Shown here: in pieces, positions 35,618 through 44,703 of the stretch
Position numbering within the stretch: position 1 is the stretch's first letter
Layout of the letters: each line of letters begins with the position of its first letter
Source: Clostridium sp. BNL1100
GTDB lineage: Bacteria; Bacillota; Clostridia; Acetivibrionales; DSM-1351
Assembly: GCF_000244875.1 (NCBI RefSeq)
Contig: NC_016791.1
Coordinates: 1 to 64,000 of the forward strand
DNA: 64,000 nt
Reading direction: 5' to 3'
Notes under the pieces: generated by a model
The model's database searches: none
Told to the model about the DNA's origin: nothing
What the model saw: only the letters and a program-made list of their open reading frames with translations
Made by a program: the position numbers and the translations under genes

Positions 35618-37612
35618 ATGAAAATCGATCGACTCCATGTAAGGGGATTTGGCAAACTTCAGGATTTTAGTTGTGACTTTTCAGATGGTTTGAATGTTAT
35701 TTATGGGGATAATGAGAGCGGTAAATCAACTCTTATGGCATATATAAAAGCCATGATGTATGGAGTAAAGGGTGGTAGAGCCGGGAAAAACGGAATGTTG
35801 CCTGAAAGTAAAAGGTATATGCCATGGAACAACAACCAGTACGGTGGGTACATGAACATTAAACTGGATAATGGTGAATTTTACCGCATTGACAGAGACT
35901 TTCTTGCTAACAAGATAAATTTGTATGATTCTTCTTTTAATGACATCTCAGCTAATTTTATTGACATAAGGGATATAAATAGCATTGGTGAAAAGCTGGT
36001 AGGACTTAATGAGAACCTTTTTGAAAGAACGGTGTTTATTAAGCAGATGGGAACAAGGATTGATACTTCAACGTCAAAAGACCTTGTTGACAGAATCTCA
36101 AATATCCAGCAGAGTGGGTTTGAGGATATATCGTACATAAAGGCACAAAATGCTCTTAAAGAGGCATTGAAGCGCCAGGTTGGAACTGATAGAAGTTATA
36201 CAAGGCCTCTGGATATTATAAATCAACGTATAGCTGAATTACAGGAGAAAAAGGTTAACCTACTGAATGAAGAAAAAAGGCTTGAGGAATTAAGGGAAAA
36301 ACAGCAGGATATATCTTTGAAAATTAATAAATTAAAGTTTAAGTATAGACTTCTGAGCCGAATAATTGATTATTGTAAACTTAAAGAAAAACTAAAATTC
36401 TTAAATGAAAAAAAAGAAGAAATACGCTTTCTTGAAGAATCCGTTCGCCAGGCCCAAGAAAACATTACTAAGCTTGAGGAGGATAAAAAGTCAGCAATAC
36501 TCCATTTGAATGATAATCAGGTGGCCGGAGGCAAAAAGCTAAGAGGAACAGATGTATTTTTGACGATATGTGTTATCGCTACGTTGGCGGTCGGTTTAGC
36601 AGCATTTGTTTTTAACATTTTAAGTCCTTTATTTACTTTGATACCTTTTTTATCAACCTTTATCCTTTTTATTCTTAGAACAAGGACTATAAATAGGGAA
36701 GCGAAAGTGCTGCAAAAGGACAGAACAGATGAATTAAATCGTCAGCTTTCACATTTTGATGATAGAATAGCTCAAAATAAGACTCAGTATCAAAAGCTTA
36801 CGGGCAGAATTGAAGGTCTTAAGGCTAACAATGGAGCGGAGAAGCCTGAAAATGTTGAAAGTGAGATATCAAGGTTATATATAGAGATTACAAAAGATAT
36901 GCAAAAAATAGAGGACAACCTCACACACCATGAGAGCGAACTTATCGAGGACATTTCAAAGGATTCTTTTGAAAATCTGTTGGTAAAGGCCTTTGGTATT
37001 AATAAGAATGTTTTTTCAGAACTCCAAAGGTGGGAGACTGAATATAATACAGTTGCTCAGTCTGTTAAAAATACCAGTACAGACAGCATTTCTGATATTG
37101 AAAATGAAATTAGCCGGTTGAGCCGCCAGAAGAAAAGTCTGGACTCCAAGGGAGAGGCTCTGAATATTGCCATAAATACATTGGAGTCCGCAGCTGAGCA
37201 GGTTAGAAAAAAATATGTACCTTTAATGAATAAAGTATTGAATAACACTTTTTCTGGCCTTACATCACAAAAATATAACGATGTAAGAACAGGAGACAAT
37301 CTCAAAATTATGCTGGATAACCCGGAGACAGAGACACTGGTTCCTGTTTCAATGCTCAGTGATGGGACAATTGATCAGATATATCTTGCACTGAGGGTTG
37401 CTATTTCAGAGACAGTACTTAAAAACCATGAGTGCATGCCCTTTATAATGGATGAGCCGTTTGCACAGTATGATGATGAAAGAACACTTAACGCACTTAA
37501 ATATATTGGGGATATAAGCAAAAAACAACAGGTAATCATATTTACTTGTAAAAAGAGGGAAGTAGAACTTATCGGCAGTGAATTCCCTTGTAAAATCTGC
37601 TCATTGACATAG
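35618..37612 (+). CDS. yhaN: Rad50/SMC-like AAA ATPase with membrane hairpin, YhaN-like
   Basis: A 664-residue protein. The N-terminus has Walker A YGDNESGKSTL (residues 30-37 region), long coiled-coil arms (RIAELQEKKVNLLNEEKRLE and onward), and the C-terminal half-site has signature SMLSDGTIDQIYLALR and Walker B CMPFIMDEPFAQYDDE. In the middle, about residues 311-355, two hydrophobic stretches (FLTICVIATLAVGLAAFVF and FTLIPFLSTFILFIL) form a likely membrane hairpin at the tip of the coiled coil, where Rad50 would have a zinc hook. Paired with YhaO 21 bases upstream. Confidence 0.85.
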   Translation: MKIDRLHVRGFGKLQDFSCDFSDGLNVIYGDNESGKSTLMAYIKAMMYGVKGGRAGKNGMLPESKRYMPWNNNQYGGYMNIKLDNGEFYRIDRDFLANKINLYDSSFNDISANFIDIRDINSIGEKLVGLNENLFERTVFIKQMGTRIDTSTSKDLVDRISNIQQSGFEDISYIKAQNALKEALKRQVGTDRSYTRPLDIINQRIAELQEKKVNLLNEEKRLEELREKQQDISLKINKLKFKYRLLSRIIDYCKLKEKLKFLNEKKEEIRFLEESVRQAQENITKLEEDKKSAILHLNDNQVAGGKKLRGTDVFLTICVIATLAVGLAAFVFNILSPLFTLIPFLSTFILFILRTRTINREAKVLQKDRTDELNRQLSHFDDRIAQNKTQYQKLTGRIEGLKANNGAEKPENVESEISRLYIEITKDMQKIEDNLTHHESELIEDISKDSFENLLVKAFGINKNVFSELQRWETEYNTVAQSVKNTSTDSISDIENEISRLSRQKKSLDSKGEALNIAINTLESAAEQVRKKYVPLMNKVLNNTFSGLTSQKYNDVRTGDNLKIMLDNPETETLVPVSMLSDGTIDQIYLALRVAISETVLKNHECMPFIMDEPFAQYDDERTLNALKYIGDISKKQQVIIFTCKKREVELIGSEFPCKICSLT

Positions 37613-37662
37613 AGCCCATAAAAAAATATAGTATTTCTATAAGAATTGATTAAGAGGCAGTT

Positions 37663-38589
37663 ATGAGGAAACATTTACTTATTTATTTATTTGCTATTAC
37701 AGCAACATTTATATTAATCTTATCAGGATGTGGAAACAGGGAAATTCCTGTTACAAAAAATGAACAGTATCTAAGCGGTATAACCTCAGAAAATGCTGCT
37801 GTTATTAATGATGCTGTTGTTGATGTATTCACCCAGAATGACATTTTGAGTACAAGACTGACACAGGCTCTTTTTAACCAGATAGTAAAGGTCGTTTCTC
37901 AGGAAGGCTCATGGACTAAGATTATGATGCTGGATGGAACGACAGGGTGGGTCAAGAGTAAGTACGTCAGCAGGGATACCAGTTGTGTTACAGACGGTCG
38001 TATTAATAATAAAATAGTGGTAACAGCAAAAACGGTGTATGTTTACACAGGAACAGGAAATGACATAAAATATAAGCAGGTAGTTTTGGGAACGGAACTT
38101 TATTCAGTAAGTAAAACAAAAACTGGCTATGATGTGCTTTTGCCGGATAATAAAAAAGGTTGGGTTGAGGATGGCGGAGTAATAGCAGTACCTTCTACAC
38201 AGAACAGCATACCGAAAACTTCAGCTGAAGGGTTTATTCAAACTGTCAGAAAATTTGAAGGGACCATATACATTATTGGCGGTGTCAGCAGATGGGGTAT
38301 TGACTCGCCGGGCCTATGCTATGTCAGCAGCAGAATTAACGGAGTGGATATACCCCGTAATGTCAAGGAGATAGCAAAGACGGGAACAAGTATTACATTA
38401 GATGAAATAAAACCCGGAGACCTTCTGATGTTTAGTACAGACAATGTAAAAAAGGATGTCTCTGATGTAGGTGTTTATACAGGAAACAACGAATTTATAC
38501 ATTCAAGTCCTTCCAGAGGAGTTGTAACCGACTCCTTGGAGGACAGTTACTACAAAAACCGAATAGTTGGTATCAGAAGGATTTTTTAA
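37663..38589 (+). CDS. SH3 and NlpC/P60-fold lipoprotein lacking catalytic Cys and His
   Basis: A 308-residue secreted lipoprotein. The signal ends in LILSGC with the lipobox Cys at about 23. Two bacterial SH3 regions follow (GSWTKIMMLDGTTGWVKSKY and GYDVLLPDNKKGWVED), then an NlpC/P60 fold (about 190-308). The catalytic Cys of the usual DCSGL is Ser215 (GIDSPGL), and the catalytic His of HVGIY is Asp268 (DVGVY); only His280 (FIHS) remains. It therefore looks like a pseudo-peptidase that may bind peptidoglycan or regulate an active hydrolase. It follows yhaN by 50 bases and converges on the glycosyltransferase gene. Confidence 0.85.
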   Translation: MRKHLLIYLFAITATFILILSGCGNREIPVTKNEQYLSGITSENAAVINDAVVDVFTQNDILSTRLTQALFNQIVKVVSQEGSWTKIMMLDGTTGWVKSKYVSRDTSCVTDGRINNKIVVTAKTVYVYTGTGNDIKYKQVVLGTELYSVSKTKTGYDVLLPDNKKGWVEDGGVIAVPSTQNSIPKTSAEGFIQTVRKFEGTIYIIGGVSRWGIDSPGLCYVSSRINGVDIPRNVKEIAKTGTSITLDEIKPGDLLMFSTDNVKKDVSDVGVYTGNNEFIHSSPSRGVVTDSLEDSYYKNRIVGIRRIF

Positions 38590-38594
38590 TAGAT

Positions 38595-39707
38595 TCAGCC
38601 CGTTACAAGTTTGCCTAGTAAAGCAGCTATGTCATGGGCTGAATGTGGTTTTCCCAGTTCTTTTGAGTTTTCCCTCATTATTTTAAGTGTAGAAGGATCA
38701 TTAGTTACTTGAGACAAAATATTTACAAGGTTATTAAAATTATCGATTTTATTGGCTACCCCGCTTCTTATTAAAAAGCTTGCATTACCCTCTTCCTGTC
38801 CGGGTATAGGTGATATTATAAAAATAGGTAATCCTTTTACCAAAGCTTCGGACACAGTCATTCCACCCGGCTTTGTTATTAAAAGGTCAGAAATATCCAT
38901 GAGCTCATTAACCTTATCTGTATAGCTAAAAACCAGTACCTTTTTACTGCTTTGTGAAGCGTATTCTTCAAGCTGGAATTTAAGCTTCTGATTGGTACCC
39001 GTAACTGCAATTATTTGAATATCAACATCACAGTTTAACAATGAGGCCATAGTTTTTTCGATATTTCCGAATCCCATTCCACCGCCCATTACCAGAACCG
39101 TAAATTTATCTTCCAAGCCATATTTTACAAGCAGACCATTCTTATCCGTGGGAGTCAAAAATTTAGGAGAAACAGGAATACCATAAGGAAAAATAATATT
39201 ATCCGGTATTCCTCTGCTTATCATCTCGGATTTCATATTATCATTAGCCACAATAAATGCATCCATGCCGCTATCCAGCCATAATGAATGAACCACATAG
39301 TCTGTGAGTATTGCCATTGTAGGTATATTCAGTTTGTTTTTTCTTTTTAAAGATGACAGCATTTGCATGGGAAAAGGATGAGTACATACTATAGCAGACG
39401 GCTTATACTCATTTATAAGGGATCTTAGCTTATATGACAGAAGCTTGTTTACCGCTTTACTCATATCATATATACCTGTTCCTGTCCCAGAGGCAGTATA
39501 AATCATGCTGTATAACTTGGGACTTCGTTTAAGAGCTCCTAAGTAACTGCTTACAACAATTTTATCTACTACCGGATTAATATATTTCAATGCATCAAGA
39601 ACATCAACTTTCCAGTCGGGAGACTGTCTCTCAATTGACTCCTTCAGCGCCTCGGCGGCCTTCATATGACCAGTTCCTACGGAGACATACAGTATCAATA
39701 CCCTCAT
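38595..39707 (-). CDS. MGDG synthase/UgtP-like diacylglycerol glycosyltransferase
   Basis: A 370-residue GT28-type enzyme. YVSVGTGHMKAAEALKESIE is the N-terminal motif of the monogalactosyl-/processive diacylglycerol glycosyltransferase family, ILTDYVVHSLWL the mid-domain, VMGGGMGFGNIEKTM the inter-domain start, and LITKPGGMTVSEALVKGLPI the nucleotide-sugar site. It probably glycosylates diacylglycerol for membrane glycolipids or lipoteichoic acid anchors; the sugar is not known. A longer frame starts at 39737, but CTGGAGTG precedes the ATG at 39707. The gene ends five bases from the stop of the convergent NlpC/P60 gene. Confidence 0.88.
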   Translation of the reverse strand: MRVLILYVSVGTGHMKAAEALKESIERQSPDWKVDVLDALKYINPVVDKIVVSSYLGALKRSPKLYSMIYTASGTGTGIYDMSKAVNKLLSYKLRSLINEYKPSAIVCTHPFPMQMLSSLKRKNKLNIPTMAILTDYVVHSLWLDSGMDAFIVANDNMKSEMISRGIPDNIIFPYGIPVSPKFLTPTDKNGLLVKYGLEDKFTVLVMGGGMGFGNIEKTMASLLNCDVDIQIIAVTGTNQKLKFQLEEYASQSSKKVLVFSYTDKVNELMDISDLLITKPGGMTVSEALVKGLPIFIISPIPGQEEGNASFLIRSGVANKIDNFNNLVNILSQVTNDPSTLKIMRENSKELGKPHSAHDIAALLGKLVTG

Positions 39708-39894
39708 AAAACACTCCAGTTCATTTATCTGTTTCATTTATCAGAATCAATTACATTTTTGACAGGTTGCAGGTTATTAATACATGTTTTTTATAAAGAA
39801 ATAACATATTTGAGCAGACAACGAATATTTTTGAGAAATTAACCAAAAATAACTTTGTATGAAATTTGCGAGATAATCGGAAGGAGGTACAAGT

Positions 39895-40590
39895 TTGAGA
39901 AAATATAAAATAATTGCTTTATTTTTACTAATAGTATTCAGTCTTACAATTGTTGATGAAGGGAAAATGTATTTAACAAGCTCTGCACCCTCCCTGAAAA
40001 TTGGGGATAATGGTGAAAAAGTTAAGGATATGCAACAGGAGCTAAAGAACTGGGGCTACTTTGACGGACAAGTTAACGGAAGATTCGGGTATGATACATT
40101 GAGATCTGTTCTCAACTACCAGAGGCAGTATGGCCTGAAGGCCAATGGGATAGCGGACAGAGCCACTCTCCTTACAATGGGTCTTGCAGAGCTTATTGAG
40201 TCAGGTACTGTAAATGCTGCTGCAAAATCGAACATATCAACCGAACAGCTCCTTGCCAGAGCAATAAACGGTGAAGCCAGAGGTGAGCCTTTTGAAGGAC
40301 AGGTAGCGGTCGGAGCTGTAATTTTAAACAGAGTTAACAACTCAAAATTTCCAAAAACAGTAGCGGGTGTAATATACCAACCCGGTGCATTTACAGCAGT
40401 ATCAGACGGGCAGATTAATGTTCCTATTAACCCAAAATCTACTGTTGTAAAGGCGGCAAGGGATGCTTTAGCAGGTTGGGATCCTACTGACGGGTGCCTA
40501 TACTATTGGAATCCGGCTACAGCCACCAGTAAATGGATTTGGTCGAGAAAAGTAAGATATAAGGTCGGTAAGCATTGGTTCGGCATATAA
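39895..40590 (+). CDS. sleB: Spore cortex-lytic enzyme SleB
   Basis: Lytic transglycosylase that degrades cortex muramic-lactam peptidoglycan at germination. A signal-like hydrophobic N-terminus is followed by a peptidoglycan-binding domain (LKIGDNGEKVKDMQQELKNW) and the SleB catalytic domain (LLARAINGEARGEPFEGQVA with the catalytic Glu, AGVIYQPGAFTAVSDGQIN, GCLYYWNPATATSKWIW). 231 residues. The start is TTG at 39895 after a perfect AAGGAGGT. ypeB starts 15 bases downstream; the pair is a known bicistron transcribed in the forespore. Confidence 0.96.
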   Translation: MRKYKIIALFLLIVFSLTIVDEGKMYLTSSAPSLKIGDNGEKVKDMQQELKNWGYFDGQVNGRFGYDTLRSVLNYQRQYGLKANGIADRATLLTMGLAELIESGTVNAAAKSNISTEQLLARAINGEARGEPFEGQVAVGAVILNRVNNSKFPKTVAGVIYQPGAFTAVSDGQINVPINPKSTVVKAARDALAGWDPTDGCLYYWNPATATSKWIWSRKVRYKVGKHWFGI

Positions 40591-40605
40591 TACGGAGGTG
40601 ATAAT

Positions 40606-41997
40606 ATGGCTGATAATGGCTTTCATTTAAATGATAGAAGAAGATCATGGGCAGTACCCCTTGCGGTTATAGCGATACTGGCTCTAGTAGGGGTATCAAT
40701 GTGGGGATACTATCAGAACAGGCAGTTAAAAAGATTACAGGTTTTAATGACAAACCAGTATAACAGGGCTTTTGTTGATTTATCTGATTATGTTGATAAT
40801 GTTGAGGCCCTAATGGCAAAATCTTTGGTTACTTCAACACCCGTAAGTACATCAAAAATGTTGGAAGAGGTGTGGAGGCAGTCAAATCTCGCGCAAACGA
40901 ATATGGGGCAGCTTCCGGTAGCACCCCCAATACTTGAAAAGACATCCAACTTTTTAACACAAGCGGGTGATATGGCATATTCCCTTAATAACAAAACTAT
41001 GAATGGTATTCCTTTGAATGACAAAGAGTATGATGCCCTGAAAAAGCTTCACGGGTATGCGGTTTCTCTCCAAAAGAACCTGCAGGGAATCGAGACTCAG
41101 GTTATTCAGGGGAAAATGTCATGGGGTAATTATGCTAAAAAAGGTAATTTTTTGATGGCTTCTAAGTCAAAAGATCCTCAGGCAAGTCAGTTTGAGAATA
41201 TTGACAAAACCTTTCAGGAGTATCCCACTCTTATATACGATGGTCCCTACTCAGACCATATGCTTAAATCAAAGCCTCAGGGATTAGGCAATAAAAAAGT
41301 TACGGTATCAGAGGCTAAAAATATTGCTGTAAACTTTATAGGCAAAGATAGGGTCAGCGGTGTAAAGCAGCTTGAAAATAATGACCTTGGTAACATTAAA
41401 ACATACAGGTTTAAAGTTTCATACAAAAATGAAAAGGACAGCGAGTCCGCAGAGGTTGAAGTTACTCAGCAAGGTGGACAGGTTTACCTTATGTTGAGGA
41501 ACAGGGATATCGGCAAAGACACTGTAAATATGGAAAAAGCAAAGAAATTGGCTAAAGACTACTTGTCCACAAAGGGATATAAGAATATGGTGGACACCTA
41601 TTACCAAAAGGTTGATGGTACAGCTGTTATCAGTTATGCATACAAGCAGGGTGGGGTAATTGTTTACCCTGATCTTATCAAGGTCAAAATTGCGCTGGAT
41701 AATGGAGAAATAATAGGTGTTGAGGCAAAGGGTTATCTATATAACCATAAAGTAAGAAGTATTCCTAAAACAACTCTTACGTTAGAGCAAGCTCGTTCAA
41801 AGGTTAATAACAGGATTAAAATAGACAGGCAGGGAGAAGCGATCATACCAACTAATTTTAAGACTGAAAAATATTGTTATGAGTTTATGGGCAAGGTGGA
41901 TGGACGTAATTTTATTATATACATCAACGCTTTGACCGGAGCAGAAGAGGATGTACTAATGCTTGTATCAACACCTGAAGGTACTCTTACTATGTAA
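40606..41997 (+). CDS. ypeB: Germination protein YpeB
   Basis: Partner needed for SleB assembly and stability in the spore. A 463-residue protein with one N-terminal membrane segment (VPLAVIAILALVGVSMWGYY), a helical N-terminal region (SDYVDNVEALMAKSLVTST) and tandem C-terminal PepSY-type domains (VTVSEAKNIAVNFIGKDRV, NMEKAKKLAKDYLSTKGYK, LTLEQARSKVNNRIKIDRQ). GGAGGTGAT precedes the ATG. It follows sleB by 15 bases. Confidence 0.95.
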   Translation: MADNGFHLNDRRRSWAVPLAVIAILALVGVSMWGYYQNRQLKRLQVLMTNQYNRAFVDLSDYVDNVEALMAKSLVTSTPVSTSKMLEEVWRQSNLAQTNMGQLPVAPPILEKTSNFLTQAGDMAYSLNNKTMNGIPLNDKEYDALKKLHGYAVSLQKNLQGIETQVIQGKMSWGNYAKKGNFLMASKSKDPQASQFENIDKTFQEYPTLIYDGPYSDHMLKSKPQGLGNKKVTVSEAKNIAVNFIGKDRVSGVKQLENNDLGNIKTYRFKVSYKNEKDSESAEVEVTQQGGQVYLMLRNRDIGKDTVNMEKAKKLAKDYLSTKGYKNMVDTYYQKVDGTAVISYAYKQGGVIVYPDLIKVKIALDNGEIIGVEAKGYLYNHKVRSIPKTTLTLEQARSKVNNRIKIDRQGEAIIPTNFKTEKYCYEFMGKVDGRNFIIYINALTGAEEDVLMLVSTPEGTLTM

Positions 41998-42018
41998 ATC
42001 AGATAGACATATATTGCT

Positions 42019-42065
42019 AAAAAAGATTTGATAGGTGCGAAAGTGCCTCTTCAAGTCTTTTTTTG
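42019..42065 (+). terminator. Terminator after ypeB
   Basis: An A-run with GATTTGA and AGGTGC pairs with GTGCCT, TTCAAGTC and a T-run; a bulge and G-T pairs are needed. It starts 22 bases past the stop. Confidence 0.75.
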
Positions 42066-42162
42066 TATGTAGAAGTTTTAAATGGTTGCTAATGAGCAAA
42101 AATTATATTAGAATTCAAATTATTAGAAGCCTAATTTATGATGAAAGGAATTGATTATAAAA

Positions 42163-42600
42163 ATGGAGCCAAAGGAGTTGAACTTGCTTCTTATAAAGGT
42201 TGGGGCAATACACAGAAGAAGATCAGCGAACGAATTTATGAAAGAAGAGCTTTCATCCGGCCAACCAAGAATGTTAAACTATTTATTTCAAAATAATGGG
42301 TGTATACAGAGAGAGATAGCCGTTGACTTTAATATGGAACCTGCATCCATAACAAGTGTTTTAAACAGCATGGAAAAAGCGGGACTTATAGTCAGGAAGC
42401 CTGTCAGCGGAGATAAACGTGCACTTGAAGTGTGGCTTACTGACAAGGGATATGAAAAGAAGAAGGTTGTAGATGATATATTCATAAAGATGGAAGGCAT
42501 ATGCTTTCAAGGATTTAATGAGAGGGAAAAAAATGAGGCAAAGGACTATCTGATAAAGATTTACAATAATATGTTAAACTGGGAGAGGGAAAATAAATAG
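42163..42600 (+). CDS. MarR-family transcriptional regulator
   Basis: A 145-residue winged-helix protein: LNYLFQNNGCIQREIAVDFN, MEPASITSVLNSMEKAGLIV, then the wing RKPVSGDKRALEVWLTDKGY. MarR proteins bind palindromes as dimers and respond to small phenolic or other ligands. The longest frame uses TTG at 42151, directly abutting AAAGGAA; the ATG at 42163 is 12 bases from it and chosen. The membrane protein gene 88 bases downstream may be its target or partner. A short palindrome ATTAG-N4-CTAAT lies at 42122-42135. Confidence 0.88.
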   Translation: MEPKELNLLLIKVGAIHRRRSANEFMKEELSSGQPRMLNYLFQNNGCIQREIAVDFNMEPASITSVLNSMEKAGLIVRKPVSGDKRALEVWLTDKGYEKKKVVDDIFIKMEGICFQGFNEREKNEAKDYLIKIYNNMLNWERENK

Positions 42601-42688
42601 AAATAAAAAATGTATATTAATTTCATTGCTAATGCATATGGTAAAATATATAATTTATGTTAAAGAATACAATTTGATGGAGGCCAAA

Positions 42689-43222
42689 ATGGATAGGAAA
42701 TTTAAGCAATGCATCTTTAACATAGTAGGATTTTTCATACTTGCAGTAGGAATAGTTGATATTATAAATGCATCTTGTGGGGCAAAAATAAGTTCTATTG
42801 TGTGGACCAGAGCAGTTCCGGGTATTATATTATTAATCATTGGATTTATATTTATTAAATACGGTAAAAAAGTAGCGAATGAAGTGCATGATGATAATCA
42901 GAGTATAGAACAGACACAAATAAAGAGTTGTGAATACTTAGGTATAGGACTTCTTTATATAATTTATTTTTTCAGGTGTCTTTTCATTCTTGCTATCTCT
43001 CAGACAACGTACATACTGGAGGCATTGCATAATACACCTGTAGAATTTAAGAAAAAAGTTATGGAAACGCATATTCAGGTCATGCTTTTAAATATTCCAA
43101 TAACAATAGTATATGTATTGTGTATTGTTTTAGGCATATATCTTATGGTGAGGGGTAAAAAGGGACTTTATTCGGACCATGCGGTACTCGCTACAGAGAA
43201 GAGACAGGAAGATAATATTTGA
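42689..43222 (+). CDS. Hypothetical four-TM membrane protein
   Basis: A 177-residue protein with no recognised family. Four hydrophobic segments are visible: CIFNIVGFFILAVGIVDII, AVPGIILLIIGFIFI, LGIGLLYIIYFFRCLFILAI and IPITIVYVLCIVLGIYLMV, with short charged loops. The tail is hydrophilic. An open frame runs back to 42626, but TGGAGG at 42678-42683 marks the ATG at 42689. It lies between the MarR gene and def, all on the plus strand, and may be regulated with marR. Confidence 0.7.
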   Translation: MDRKFKQCIFNIVGFFILAVGIVDIINASCGAKISSIVWTRAVPGIILLIIGFIFIKYGKKVANEVHDDNQSIEQTQIKSCEYLGIGLLYIIYFFRCLFILAISQTTYILEALHNTPVEFKKKVMETHIQVMLLNIPITIVYVLCIVLGIYLMVRGKKGLYSDHAVLATEKRQEDNI

Positions 43223-43289
43223 TATAAAATAATGATTATGGCATACTCAAAGCAGAAATTAAAATTGGGATTATGGAGGAATTATTTTT

Positions 43290-43745
43290 ATGGCATTAAG
43301 GAATATTCGCACTGTGGAGGATGAAGTTTTACGTAAAAAATGCAGGCCGGTGGAGGAAGTTAATGATAAGATACGAGAGCTGTTAAAGGATATGGCGGAT
43401 ACCATGTACAATACAGGCAATGGAGCAGGACTGGCAGCACCTCAGGTAGGTATTCTTAAGAGGGCTATTGTAATAGATATGGGTGACGGCCTGATAAATT
43501 TAGTGAATCCCGAAATTTTAGAGCAAAAAGGATCTCAGGAGGTAATTGAGGGATGTCTGAGTATCCCCGGCAAGTGGGGAAAGGTCATAAGACCTGCTGA
43601 AGTCAAAGTTAGAGCATTAAATGAAAAAGGTGAAGAGGTTGTAATAACCGGTAAAAAGGAAATGGCAAAATGCTTATGTCATGAGATAGACCATCTTGAC
43701 GGTATTCTTTTTACGGACAAAGTAACAGAATACATTGAGGAATAG
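43290..43745 (+). CDS. def: Peptide deformylase
   Basis: Metalloenzyme that removes the formyl group from nascent proteins. All three motifs are present: GAGLAAPQVG, EGCLSIPG with the metal Cys, and CHEIDHLDGILF with two metal His and the catalytic Glu. 151 residues, the short clostridial type. TATGGAGG precedes the ATG. A methyltransferase gene begins eight bases after the stop, so they probably share a transcript. def is not next to fmt or priA here. Confidence 0.96.
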   Translation: MALRNIRTVEDEVLRKKCRPVEEVNDKIRELLKDMADTMYNTGNGAGLAAPQVGILKRAIVIDMGDGLINLVNPEILEQKGSQEVIEGCLSIPGKWGKVIRPAEVKVRALNEKGEEVVITGKKEMAKCLCHEIDHLDGILFTDKVTEYIEE

Positions 43746-43753
43746 GGACTTAT

Positions 43754-44422
43754 ATGGAAAACTATGATATAGTCAAAAAGGATTTTAATGAAATATCAGA
43801 TATAGTTGAAGAAAGATGGAATCATAATAACTGCTACTTCAAAAACCTTATGAAATATCTCAGTGAGGATAATGAGCTTATTCTTGAAATTGGCTGCGGT
43901 AAAGGTGAGCTTTCAAATCTGTTGGCTAAAAGAAGCGAGCACGTTATTGCAGTTGATTTGGCAGACAAGATGATAGAAAAGGCTATTTCTCAATATGGAT
44001 ATAAAAATATAGATTTTATCAGTAAAAACATACTTGATATGGAGTTTGAGGAAAATAGCCTGGATGCTATAATTACTACTGCTACAGCACATCATTTACC
44101 CTACGAGTGGTTGATTTTGTTTGCCCTGAAAACCTTGAAACCCGGAGGTAAGCTTATAGTACTTGACCTTTATAAGGTAAAGACCTTTACGGATATGTTT
44201 TTTAATTTACTGGCAGTTATACCCAATATGTTTATGAACATAGTGTATAACAATAAAATTAAAACCGGTGATGTACATAGCAGAGAAGTATGGAAAAGAC
44301 ATGGAGAACATGATACATATATGACATTAAAAGACATGAGAATGCTTACCCAAAAGCATTTGCCCGGTGCTGTGATCAGAAGGAAGCTGTTCTGGAGATA
44401 TCTTATGGTTTGGGAAAAATAG
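43754..44422 (+). CDS. Class I SAM-dependent methyltransferase
   Basis: A 222-residue protein with motif I LILEIGCGKGELSNLLAKRS, the acidic end of strand 2 (VIAVDLADKMIEKA), and motif III-like LDAIITTATAHHLPYEWL then LKPGGKLIVLDLYKV. The fold is Methyltransf_11/25-like; the substrate is not evident. A hydrophobic patch (FFNLLAVIPNMFMNIV) lies in the C-terminal half. Starts eight bases after def, with no strong own ribosome site, so translation may be coupled. Confidence 0.85.
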   Translation: MENYDIVKKDFNEISDIVEERWNHNNCYFKNLMKYLSEDNELILEIGCGKGELSNLLAKRSEHVIAVDLADKMIEKAISQYGYKNIDFISKNILDMEFEENSLDAIITTATAHHLPYEWLILFALKTLKPGGKLIVLDLYKVKTFTDMFFNLLAVIPNMFMNIVYNNKIKTGDVHSREVWKRHGEHDTYMTLKDMRMLTQKHLPGAVIRRKLFWRYLMVWEK

Positions 44423-44443
44423 CATCAAGGAGGCTGTAAATAA

Positions 44444-44614
44444 ATGGCCCTTTATGTAGCGGTAATATCTGCTCTTATTACATATATTAGTACTGCAGTT
44501 GTTATTAAGAAAATTAAAACAGGTGAAGATGAGTTTACGGCAGTTGCCTTAGGAGGCATATCTTTTGCGGTACTTATAGGTTGTATTATGTTGGAGGTAA
44601 GTGGAAGAGTATAA
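44444..44614 (+). CDS. Small 56-residue membrane protein
   Basis: A short gene with a strong ribosome site (AAGGAGG at 44428-44434) before ATG at 44444, 21 bases after the methyltransferase stop. The protein MALYVAVISALITYISTAVV starts with a membrane segment, then the charged loop IKKIKTGEDEF, then a second membrane segment (AVALGGISFAVLIGCIMLE). It ends SGRV. Family unknown. Good ribosome site, spacing and two-TM topology argue that it is real. Confidence 0.7.
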   Translation: MALYVAVISALITYISTAVVIKKIKTGEDEFTAVALGGISFAVLIGCIMLEVSGRV

Positions 44615-44703
44615 AAAATTTGTGGAACATTTTTCATATAGCTTAGTCTAATACTATATAGCCGGCAAATAATACTAAAAATTACGTATAGGAGATGATT
44701 TAT

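Noticed and set aside
38593-38644. 9-bp inverted repeat ATTCAGCCC / GGGCTGAAT at the end of the glycosyltransferase gene
   Set aside because: The loop is 34 bases, it lies mostly in coding sequence and no T-run follows, so I do not call it a terminator.
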